The position numbers and the translations under genes are program-made. Positions 55,632 to 64,000 of a stretch of 64,000 nt of DNA are shown one piece after another. Where the stretch lies: the NCBI RefSeq assembly GCF_035594035.1, contig NZ_CP141588.1, positions 1,378,501-1,442,500 of the forward strand. Direction: 5' to 3'. The notes under the pieces were generated by a model. The model made no database searches. It worked only from the letters and a program-made list of their open reading frames with translations, and was not told the DNA's origin. The stretch comes from Sphingomonas sp. LY54 (lineage in GTDB: Bacteria > Pseudomonadota > Alphaproteobacteria > Sphingomonadales > Sphingomonadaceae). Every line of letters begins with the position of its first letter. Within the stretch, counting starts at the first letter, position 1.

Positions 55632-57196
55632 TCGGGACAACTCCATGACGGGTCGCGCGGCTTGGCGAGACGACGACCCGGCAGGGCGCCGGTTGGCTGC
55701 CCGTCGGCGACGACGAGGGCGCCGTTTACGAGGACGAAGTCGGCGCCAGTCGCAAGCTCGGTGGGCTTCTCGTAGCTGGCTCGCGCGGCAAAGCGCTTAG
55801 GGTCGATCACGGCGATGTCGGCATAGTTTCCTGCGCGGATGACGCCCCGTCCCTCGAGGCCGAAGGTCGACGCAGTGAGCGAGGTCGCGCGCTGAACGAA
55901 CGCGGCCGGCGTCACCACCTTGGCGTCGCGCACGAAGCGCTGCCAGCGTTCGGCAAAGCTGCCATATCGGCGGGGGTGGCCGCTCGATGCGTCGGAGCTG
56001 GCCATCACCCATGGTTGCGCAGCGAACTTGTGGATGTCGGCCTCGGCCATGTTGAATGACGCGATCGGCGCATTTCCATCTTCGCGGATCACGCGGATCG
56101 CAGCAGCGACTGGATCGACGTTCCATTCGGCCGCGAGGGCGTCGAGGCGCTTGCCCTTGTGCTTGCCGCCGCTGATCAGCACCGCGCCGGCGCCGCCGCG
56201 GCGGCGCAGATTCTCTTCCATGCCGACAGCGAGCTTGGGGTCATCCAGCCGGGCGCGAAGCGCGTCGCGCCCGCCGTCCATCGCCCAGCCCGGGACGAGT
56301 GCGCTTGTCAGTCGCGTGCCCGATGCCGCCCACGGATATTGGTCCGCGGTGACGCGAAGCCCGCTCGCGCGGGCCGCCTCGATCTTGGCGATGATCGACG
56401 GAGCCTGCCCGTGCACGTCGGCGCCCAGCGCCTTGATGTGGGCGATGTGGACCGGAAGGCCGGCGCCGCGGCCGACCGCGATCGCTTCATCCACGGAAGC
56501 TGCCAGGCCGATGCCGCCCGACCCTTCCTCGCGCAGATGCGTGTCGTAGATGCCGCCGCGAAGCGCAGCCTCGCGTGCTAGCGCTACGACTTCCCCGGTC
56601 TTCGCAAAGCTCTGCGGCGCATAATAGAGGCCGGTCGAGAAGCCGATCGCGCCCTCGCACATCGCCGTCGCGACCAGGCCGCGCATCTGCGCGAGTTCGT
56701 CCGGGCTTGGGTCCCGATCCGCGTCGCCGATCACGGCGCGCCGCACCGGCCCGAAGCCGACGAAGCGGGCGACGTTGACGCCGGTGTCGCGGGCCGGCGC
56801 AGGGTCTATCGCGCCACCGCCGTCATTGCCGACCAGAATTGTCGTCACGCCCTGCATCACATGGTTAAGCGCCGCGCGCCGGCCGGGGTCCTTGGCGGCA
56901 AGATCGCCGCCGCTATGCGTGTGCGGGTCGATGAACCCGGGCGTGACCAGCTTGCCGCTGGCGTCGATCCGCCGATCGGCCTGGACATTGGCGACCGCAG
57001 CATTGCCGACGAAGACGATCCTGTCCCCCTTGACGCCGACGTCGGCCCGCACTGCGCCCGCACCGGTGCCATCGATCAGCTCGCCGCCGACAATCAGTAG
57101 GTCGAACGGCGCCGGCGGGGCCGCACCCCCGCAGAGCAGGCCGGCCACGGTCAGCGAGAGGAGTTTGCCGCTGCGCAGCTTCCGCTTGATCAGCAT
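55628..57196 (-). CDS. N-acyl-D-amino-acid deacylase family amidohydrolase
   Basis: Product of 522 residues with an N-terminal signal (about 1-26), so probably periplasmic. Amidohydrolase features: HxH in DPHTHSGGD (92-94), His at about 220 (IYDTHLREEG), His 250/253 in VHIAHIKALG, and Asp 402 in SSDASSGHPRR. D-aminoacylases have Cys as a metal ligand in VGNCG; here the position is Asp (VGNDGGG, about 125). This may alter metal use or substrate. The start ATG 57196 overlaps the upstream gene by seven bases. D-acyl-Glu, D-acyl-Asp or another D-derivative is possible. Confidence 0.9.
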   Translation of the reverse strand: MLIKRKLRSGKLLSLTVAGLLCGGAAPPAPFDLLIVGGELIDGTGAGAVRADVGVKGDRIVFVGNAAVANVQADRRIDASGKLVTPGFIDPHTHSGGDLAAKDPGRRAALNHVMQGVTTILVGNDGGGAIDPAPARDTGVNVARFVGFGPVRRAVIGDADRDPSPDELAQMRGLVATAMCEGAIGFSTGLYYAPQSFAKTGEVVALAREAALRGGIYDTHLREEGSGGIGLAASVDEAIAVGRGAGLPVHIAHIKALGADVHGQAPSIIAKIEAARASGLRVTADQYPWAASGTRLTSALVPGWAMDGGRDALRARLDDPKLAVGMEENLRRRGGAGAVLISGGKHKGKRLDALAAEWNVDPVAAAIRVIREDGNAPIASFNMAEADIHKFAAQPWVMASSDASSGHPRRYGSFAERWQRFVRDAKVVTPAAFVQRATSLTASTFGLEGRGVIRAGNYADIAVIDPKRFAARASYEKPTELATGADFVLVNGALVVADGQPTGALPGRRLAKPRDPSWSCPE

Positions 57197-58413
57197 GACG
57201 CCATCGCCAGTGCGCCCGCGGCGCGTTCGGCCGATCCCATCGCATAGGTCCATCCAAGCGCTCCATGGCCGAGGTTGAGCACGACGTCGGGCCGCGGTCG
57301 CTCGAGCATCGGCAGGGAATTGGGAGTCATCGGGCGCAGGCCGGCCCAGGTGCTCTCGATCCGGTCGTAATGGACGGCCTCGGGGAACCCGCTCCGCGCC
57401 GGCCCGATCAGCGCATCCAGCCGCTTTTGGTCGACGTCGAGGTCGCGCCGCCCCAGATCGGCTAGGCCGGCAACACGCATTTTTCCGGAAAGCCTGCAGA
57501 ACACCAGCTTGCGCGCGACATCGGTGATGCTGGTGCGCGGCGATTGCGGGCCTGGCGGGGCCGTGAACGAATAGCCCTTCATCGGCCAGATCCTGGCGCG
57601 GAGACCCGCGGTCCGCAGCAGCGGCGGCGCGTCGACCCCGGCGCAGACGGCAAGGCGATCCGCCTCGATCCGCTCGCCGCCCGCCGCAACCAGAGCAGGC
57701 CGAGCCGAGGACAGGTCGACCTTGGCCACGTCCAGCCCGAAGCGGGTGCGCACGCCATAATCGCGCTCCAGACATTCGGTCAGCGAGACGCAGAAACGCC
57801 AGGCGTCGCCCACCTCTTCCTGCGGCGAATGGATCGCCCCTGCATAATTGGAGATGACCCCGTCGAGAGCCGGCTCCACCGCCAGCGTCTCTTGCGGCGT
57901 GAGGACGTGCTGGACGGCCCCCAGAGTGCGCTTCAGATCAACGAGGCTGGACGCGGCGGCGAGGCTTGCCGCCGTCTTGTAAAGATGGATCTTTCCCGGC
58001 GCCGCATGCCCGAATTCGATCGGATGGCGCTCGAGCAACGCATGCATTGCCAGCCGCGATTCCAGCCCGAGCCGCAACCCATCGAGGGTGTTCGCATGAA
58101 AGCGCGAGAGCGTCCCGTTGCGCAGGAAGCTCAGCCCCCAACGCAGGAAATCGAGGTCGAAACTGGGACTGAGACGGAAGGCCTGATCGCGGGCCATCGC
58201 CAGCCACGGGATCCGCGCGATCAGCGCCGGCGCCGCCAACGCGTCGGTATAGACGTAGCTGAGCTGCGCCCCGTTGGCGAACGAGGTGCCGCGGCCCGGC
58301 CCCGCATTCCGATCGACGAGGGTTACGGCGACGCCGCGGCGGGCAAGCGCATAGGCAGTCGCCACGCCCACAACCCCGGCCCCCAGCACGACGGCGCTGC
58401 TGCCGTCTCTCAT
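57190..58413 (-). CDS. DadA-like D-amino-acid dehydrogenase (FAD-dependent)
   Basis: Product of 407 residues. The FAD-binding motif VVLGAGVVGVATAYALARRG is at about 7-26, followed by TLVDRNAGPGRGTSFANG. DAO family landmarks are HSPQEEVGDAWRF, CAGVDAPPLL, RIWPMKGYSF and, at the end, LNLGHGALGWTYAMGSAERA. DadA oxidises D-amino acids to 2-oxo acids through imines and passes electrons to the quinone pool. ATG 58413 after AAGGA is chosen; an ATG at 58461 lacks an RBS. The gene lies between the LysR regulator and the deacylase. Confidence 0.92.
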   Translation of the reverse strand: MRDGSSAVVLGAGVVGVATAYALARRGVAVTLVDRNAGPGRGTSFANGAQLSYVYTDALAAPALIARIPWLAMARDQAFRLSPSFDLDFLRWGLSFLRNGTLSRFHANTLDGLRLGLESRLAMHALLERHPIEFGHAAPGKIHLYKTAASLAAASSLVDLKRTLGAVQHVLTPQETLAVEPALDGVISNYAGAIHSPQEEVGDAWRFCVSLTECLERDYGVRTRFGLDVAKVDLSSARPALVAAGGERIEADRLAVCAGVDAPPLLRTAGLRARIWPMKGYSFTAPPGPQSPRTSITDVARKLVFCRLSGKMRVAGLADLGRRDLDVDQKRLDALIGPARSGFPEAVHYDRIESTWAGLRPMTPNSLPMLERPRPDVVLNLGHGALGWTYAMGSAERAAGALAMASC

Positions 58414-58591
58414 TCTTCCTTGATCCAGCAAGGAAGGATCCAAGTTTTGCGAAAGCAGCATGGTAATGCCGGCCGCCCTTCTTCTGCGCATTATTATTGC
58501 GCCATGGGCGCTCGATGATGCGCAATCCTACCGCCCGGGGCCGCGCATCCAAGGGGGTGCATCCAAACGATTCTTTGCCGCTCCCATAGCC

Positions 58592-59494
58592 CTAATCGAT
58601 GGGCTGCTCGCGCCCCTCGGTCAGGGCTTCGCTCAAGGTGGCGATGAAGCGCTCCGCCAGCTTGGTGAGCGGCCGGTCTTCCAGCGACACGCACTGGAGC
58701 GTGAATCGCAGCGGCGGATCCGCGTACCGAAAAGCCAGGTCCGGCGAAGCCCAGGCGCGCGCGGTGAACTCGTCGACGATCGTTATGCCGGCGTCCGACT
58801 GGGCGAGCGCGGCGGCGACGTAGAAGGTCTGCGCCGAGACCGTCTCGCGAAACGAGATGCCCAGCCGGTCCACGGCCGAGCCGAACACCTCGCCGATCGG
58901 GCCCGCCGCGGCGACGCCGATGACATCGCGACCTTCCAGTTCCTGCAGGGGCAGCCGCTGTTCCGACCGTTCGAAGATATCCGGCCGGAACAGGACGACC
59001 AGTTCGCCCTCGCACAGGTCGCGCGTCACGAGGCGGGAATGGGGCGGCGGGTCGTAAGCGAGAGCAACGTCGCACTCGCGCTCCAGCAAGGAGCGCACGA
59101 CTTCGTCATGATGCTGCGTGTGGACCGCGAAGCTCGCATTGGGATGCATGCTGCGGAAGCGCGCGATCGCATTCGGCACGACCTTGAGCGCGAGCGAAGG
59201 CACGGTCGCAAGACGGATATGGCCGCCGCCGTTCAGCCGGAGATTGCGCGCGGTCTGCTGGAGCGAGTTCAGGCGCTCGAAAACGTCGCCAGCCTCGCGA
59301 TAGAGGGCGTGCGCTTCGTCGGTGGCCACCAGGCGCCCGCGCACCAGCTGGAACAGCTTGAAGCCGAGCTGGTCCTCGGCGTGGCGCAACAGCTTGCTGA
59401 CCGAAGGCTGCGAAACGCTCAGCGAACGTGCCGCGGCGCTGATCGAGCCGTTCGCATAGACGGCGTGGAAAATCTCGATGTGACGGAAACGCAT
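58592..59494 (-). CDS. LysR family transcriptional regulator
   Basis: Product of 300 residues. N-terminal winged helix-turn-helix (FHAVYANGSISAAARSLSVS at about 9-28, then QPSVSKLLRHAEDQLG), linker helix, and a periplasmic-binding-protein-like effector domain (about 90-295). It is in the middle of the minus-strand block and co-directional with the rest. It is the only regulator there, so it likely controls the D-amino-acid genes. The 178-bp gap to the dehydrogenase gene is the probable target site. Confidence 0.93.
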   Translation of the reverse strand: MRFRHIEIFHAVYANGSISAAARSLSVSQPSVSKLLRHAEDQLGFKLFQLVRGRLVATDEAHALYREAGDVFERLNSLQQTARNLRLNGGGHIRLATVPSLALKVVPNAIARFRSMHPNASFAVHTQHHDEVVRSLLERECDVALAYDPPPHSRLVTRDLCEGELVVLFRPDIFERSEQRLPLQELEGRDVIGVAAAGPIGEVFGSAVDRLGISFRETVSAQTFYVAAALAQSDAGITIVDEFTARAWASPDLAFRYADPPLRFTLQCVSLEDRPLTKLAERFIATLSEALTEGREQPID

Positions 59495-59546
59495 TCACAA
59501 TCCTAACAGGCGAACGCCCGACGCGGGCGGCAAGCGATGCACGGCT

Positions 59547-59915
59547 TCACCCGAAGTGGGCGACAGCCTCGATCTCCACGTCGGCGTCGTCGGCGACGAG
59601 CCCCGAAATCACCACCGAGCGCGCCGGATAGGGCGTCGAGAACACCGCGCGATAGGCGGCGTTGAAGGCGTCCATATGGGCAGCGTCCGTCAGCCACGCC
59701 GTCGTCTTGACGACATGCTCGGGCCCGAGGCCCTCGGCGCGCAGGATGGCGACGAGATTGGCGAGCGCCCGATCCGCCTTGGCGCGGAAGTCTCCGCGCA
59801 CGATCGCGCCGTCGGCGCCGCGCGGAAGCTGGCCCGAGACGAACAGCAGATCGCCCGCCCGTCGCGCGCGGCTGAGCGGCGGTCCGGCGCAGAGCGCCTC
59901 TCCAGTTGCGGCCAT
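59547..59915 (-). CDS. RidA family deaminase
   Basis: Product of 122 residues with the YjgF/RidA fold: GDLLFVSGQLPRG near 21-33, RAKADRALANLVAILRAEGL, VVKTTAWLTDAAHMDAFNAA and SVVISGLVADDADVEIEAVA. The Arg that holds the carboxylate (usually in PARSxV) is in YPARSVV. RidA hydrolyses reactive imines such as those made when D-amino acids are oxidised, a natural partner to the DadA-like enzyme. ATG 59915 follows AAGGAA; a TTG at 59921 is possible. Two bases separate it from the YtcJ-like gene. Confidence 0.93.
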   Translation of the reverse strand: MAATGEALCAGPPLSRARRAGDLLFVSGQLPRGADGAIVRGDFRAKADRALANLVAILRAEGLGPEHVVKTTAWLTDAAHMDAFNAAYRAVFSTPYPARSVVISGLVADDADVEIEAVAHFG

Positions 59916-59917
59916 GT

Positions 59918-61723
59918 TCAAGGTTCCTTTCTGTCAGGGTTTCCGGCGGCGAAGATGGTCTTGCCCCCGACGATGGTTTCGACGACGCGCAGGCCGTCCA
60001 GTGCCCGCGGAGCGACCGCGAGCGGGTCTTCGGACAGGATTACGAGGTCGGCGAGCTTGCCGCGCTCGAGCGAGCCGAGCTCGCGCTCGAGGCCGTATTG
60101 GTAAGCGGCGTTATAGGTCATCGCGCGCAGCGCCTCGAGGGCCGAGACCCGTTCCTCGGGACCGAGCACCGCCCCGCCGGTGGTGACGCGATTGACGGTC
60201 GCCCATAGCAGCCGGATCTGGTCCATCGGCACCACCGGCGAATCCGTATGGACCGTGTAGCGGAGGGCGCGCGCGAGCGAAGAGCCGACCGGGCTGATCC
60301 GCGCCGCGCGCTCCGGCCCGATGAATTGGTCGCGATGGCGATCGCCCCAATAATAAGTGTGCAGCGAGAAGAAGGACGGGGTCGCGCCGATCGCCTTCAT
60401 CCGGTCCAGCTGGTCCGGGCGGCTCATCTGGGCGTGGATCACCACCGGGCGGTAATGGGCGGCTGTCGCAAGCGGCCGCGCTTTCTCCATGGCGCCCAGC
60501 GCGCAGTCGATCGCGGCATCGCCATTGCCGTGGATCGCCACCTGCCAGCCGCGCGCGACAAGCGCGGCGACCCGCGTTTCGACGCGATTGCAGCTCTGCG
60601 CCGGATAACCGCGATAGCCTGCCTCCGCCTGCGGGGGCGCGACATGGTAGGGATCGGAAAGATAGCCGGTATAGCCCTGGATCGAGCCGTCGGCGAAGAG
60701 CTTGACCGGCCCAAGGACCAAGCCGTCCGCGATCGCCGTGGCCGGATCGACGGGAGGCGACGACGCGTTGGCGAGCGTGCCGTTGGGAAGCAGGACCAGC
60801 CGCAGCTTTACGCTTCCACTCGCCTGCGCGGCCTTGAGCAGCTCGAACGTGCGCTTGCCCGCGGAGCTGTGCTGCGCGGTCGTGACGCCTTGCGCGGCAT
60901 AGATCGCCGCGGCCTGCTTGGCCGCCTCGAGCTGCTGCGCGCGTCCGTAGACGGCGTCCGGGCCCCGCTTGACCAGCGACGCGGCGGTTTCCTCGAACAC
61001 GCCCAGGGGCGTGCCGTCCGCCTCGCGCCGGATCACGCCGTTGGTGGGGTCGCGGGTTTCCGGACCGATGCCACTCTCCTCGATCGCGCGGCTGTTCGCG
61101 GCCGAGAAGTGGCCCGATATATGGCGGATGATGATCCTGTGCCTGGTCGAGGCGCGGTCGAGGTCGTGCCGGGTCGGGTGGCGGCGCTCGGCGAGCAAAG
61201 TGTCGTCATAGCCGCGCCCGACGATGGTGCCGCCCTCGGGCACCGACTTCGCCCGCTCGGCGAGGATGCGGACGATGTCGTCGATCGACCGCACGGCGCC
61301 GATCGGCGGGCTGTTGAGGTCCGCGCCGTACAAGGCGGTTCCGACGCCGAGGAAATGGCTGTGCGCATCGATGAAGCCCGGGACGAGCGCCCGGCCGCCA
61401 AGATCGGTGACGACCGTATCGCGCCCGACGAGCTTACGAACCGAAGCCTCGTCGCCGACCTCGAGGATGCGCCCGTCCTTGACGGCCAGTGCCCGCGCGG
61501 TGTGGCCATGTGTGTCGATCGTGATCACCGGCCCGTTGACGAAGACCCGATCCGCAACGACCTGGCTGGGAACCACCGTCGCACCCGCTGCGCGCGCACT
61601 GCTCCAAGTGGCCAAGGCCACGGTCGCCGCGGCGGCCGCCAGAGTGACGATCCGGCGCGCTGTCATGGCCCGCCCTCGCCCTGTCGGCCCACGCGCGCCG
61701 GCGCTCAGCCTCGATATTCGCAT
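59918..61723 (-). CDS. YtcJ-like metal-dependent amidohydrolase, secreted
   Basis: Product of 601 residues. A long N-region (RISRLSAGARGPTGRGRAMTAR) precedes a hydrophobic signal (IVTLAAAAATVALAT), so it is exported. The amidohydrolase_3 pattern is intact: VPGFIDAHSHFLG (HxH), GRGYDDTLL, RHISGHFSAANS, KLFADGSIQGYTGYLSDPY, AIHGNGDAAID, VIHAQMSR and HTDSPVVPMD. YtcJ-like enzymes cleave amides or esters of unknown nature. Start ATG 61723 after GGGGGAGA; the ATG at 61666 would also keep the signal. It is the first gene of the block. Confidence 0.88.
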   Translation of the reverse strand: MRISRLSAGARGPTGRGRAMTARRIVTLAAAAATVALATWSSARAAGATVVPSQVVADRVFVNGPVITIDTHGHTARALAVKDGRILEVGDEASVRKLVGRDTVVTDLGGRALVPGFIDAHSHFLGVGTALYGADLNSPPIGAVRSIDDIVRILAERAKSVPEGGTIVGRGYDDTLLAERRHPTRHDLDRASTRHRIIIRHISGHFSAANSRAIEESGIGPETRDPTNGVIRREADGTPLGVFEETAASLVKRGPDAVYGRAQQLEAAKQAAAIYAAQGVTTAQHSSAGKRTFELLKAAQASGSVKLRLVLLPNGTLANASSPPVDPATAIADGLVLGPVKLFADGSIQGYTGYLSDPYHVAPPQAEAGYRGYPAQSCNRVETRVAALVARGWQVAIHGNGDAAIDCALGAMEKARPLATAAHYRPVVIHAQMSRPDQLDRMKAIGATPSFFSLHTYYWGDRHRDQFIGPERAARISPVGSSLARALRYTVHTDSPVVPMDQIRLLWATVNRVTTGGAVLGPEERVSALEALRAMTYNAAYQYGLERELGSLERGKLADLVILSEDPLAVAPRALDGLRVVETIVGGKTIFAAGNPDRKEP

Positions 61724-61965
61724 CGATAAGTCTCCCCCGCGCGTCGGCACATGGACGTCCTGTCCTGAGCTGCCGCGCCAAGGCGAGGATACGGGCCCGA
61801 CCGGTTTTTCCAACCGGCACAGCCCAATCTTTTGGGGAGCAGCCCATGGCCTTGGGCTATGAATAGCGGTGGCAATAGCCCGGTCCCGGCGGAACCCATT
61901 GGCTGCGGCCTTAGGCTAATCGGTTTCGGGCACTGCGTGGCTACGGTTTGCGCGGCCTAGACGAC

Positions 61966-61998
61966 AAAAAGCCCCCGGAGCCGGTGGGCTCCGAGGGA
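61966..61998 (-). terminator. intrinsic terminator of the rRNA operon
   Basis: On the minus strand CCCTCGGAGCC pairs with GGCTCCGGGGG around CACCG, then CTTTTTGTC follows. The stem plus T-run, 13 bases after the tRNA-fMet gene, marks the operon end. The 240 bases between this and the YtcJ-like start hold no gene. Confidence 0.85.
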
Positions 61999-62010
61999 GT
62001 TCTGTATTGG

Positions 62011-62087
<77 letters not shown>

Positions 62088-62249
62088 CCAATTTCGCTTT
62101 GCGTGGCGGCCGGAGCCGGAGACTCCGCAAGGCCGACCGGCCGTTGCACCTTATGGTGCGGAAGCCAAAGCCGCGGATGCGGCTGCCGGCACCTGAGGCC
62201 AAGCAAAAACATGTGAATGGGTTTCTTCGTTTGCTGCGCCGGCTTCAAA

Positions 62250-62364
62250 GCCTGGCGGCGACCTACTCTTCCACTGCTTAAGCAATAGTACCATCGGCGC
62301 AGTCTGGTTTCACGGCCGAGTTCGAGATGGGATCGGGTGGGTCACAGACGCTATGGCCACCAAG
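62250..62364 (-). rRNA. rrf: 5S ribosomal RNA
   Basis: About 115 bases. The minus strand starts TTGGTGGCCATAGCG and contains CCCACCCGATCCCATCTCGA, GAACTCGGCCGTGAAAC and, at the end, AGTAGGTCGCCGCCAGGC, all 5S landmarks. Ends are approximate by a few bases. Confidence 0.95.
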
Positions 62365-62511
62365 CTATGGAGCCGGCGCAACAACGAAGTTCTAGAAATC
62401 GTGCACTTATCTAGTCTCGACAGATGGAAGGTCTGGGTCTCTCCAAGCCCCGCATGAAGCGTGGCTCGGCGGAGCCTCAGCTCGTCCAATCCTGTCGTTG
62501 ATGGTGGGATT

Positions 62512-64000
<1,489 letters not shown>

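Overview
The window reads as chromosomal DNA of a GC-rich alphaproteobacterium of the order Sphingomonadales (Sphingomonas-like). The grounds are very high third-position GC, the gene set (an FzlA-type GST homologue, a GAF-PtsP, EcfG-type stress promoters, two large TonB-dependent receptors, DUF3667), and an rRNA operon of the alphaproteobacterial form 23S-5S-tRNA-fMet. Species assignment from sequence alone is not possible.

Left part (0-32 kb) is mostly housekeeping. It starts with uppP, a secreted hypothetical, an FzlA-like protein, ubiG diverging from lysC, and a nitronate monooxygenase-like gene. Next come a PAS-PAS hybrid histidine kinase, ptsP, a RodZ-like protein and a CpoB-like TPR protein. 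A repeat-rich stretch (11.7-13.2 kb) holds two small membrane transporters (YnfA and Gdx/SugE, the latter with a possible guanidine-II riboswitch) and a frameshifted small gene. After it follow tilS, a stress-type glycine zipper protein and a PAS histidine kinase, both preceded by near-perfect EcfG promoters, and a convergent response regulator. Two lipoproteins, a PRC-barrel protein and a decayed gene lead to ftsH. The next block is a conserved run nadD-rsfS-rlmH-envC-ctpA. It is followed by an extradiol dioxygenase, a 0.5-kb gene-free island, small genes, OsmC, and a divergent Mur ligase / LD-carboxypeptidase pair that suggests murein recycling.

Middle (32-43.5 kb): a SWIB protein, an extensin-like protein, a NUDIX hydrolase, and a six-gene terminal oxidase operon (subunits II, I, III, III', IV and a c-type cytochrome) resembling the CoxMNOP type. 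Then come a GlcG/HbpS-like protein, a solitary GroEL without groES (with a CIRCE-like operator and heat-shock-like promoter), and a gamma-glutamyltransferase lipoprotein.

Right part (43.6-61.8 kb) is an accessory nutrient-scavenging region. A TonB-dependent receptor diverges from an N-formylglutamate amidohydrolase-like protein and a D,D-peptidase lipoprotein. Opposite them lies a 12.4-kb minus-strand block: YtcJ-like amidohydrolase, RidA, LysR regulator, DadA-like D-amino-acid dehydrogenase, N-acyl-D-amino-acid deacylase, dicarboxylate/amino-acid symporter, alpha/beta hydrolase, TonB-dependent receptor and a class C beta-lactamase-type serine hydrolase. Most of its junctions are overlaps or gaps under 60 bp. 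The simplest reading is one pathway that captures N-acylated or peptide-linked D-amino acids at the surface, hydrolyses them in the periplasm, imports them and oxidises them, with RidA clearing reactive imines. This is the most interesting system in the window; its substrate is inferred. The window ends in an rRNA operon read leftwards (partial 23S, 5S, tRNA-fMet, terminator).
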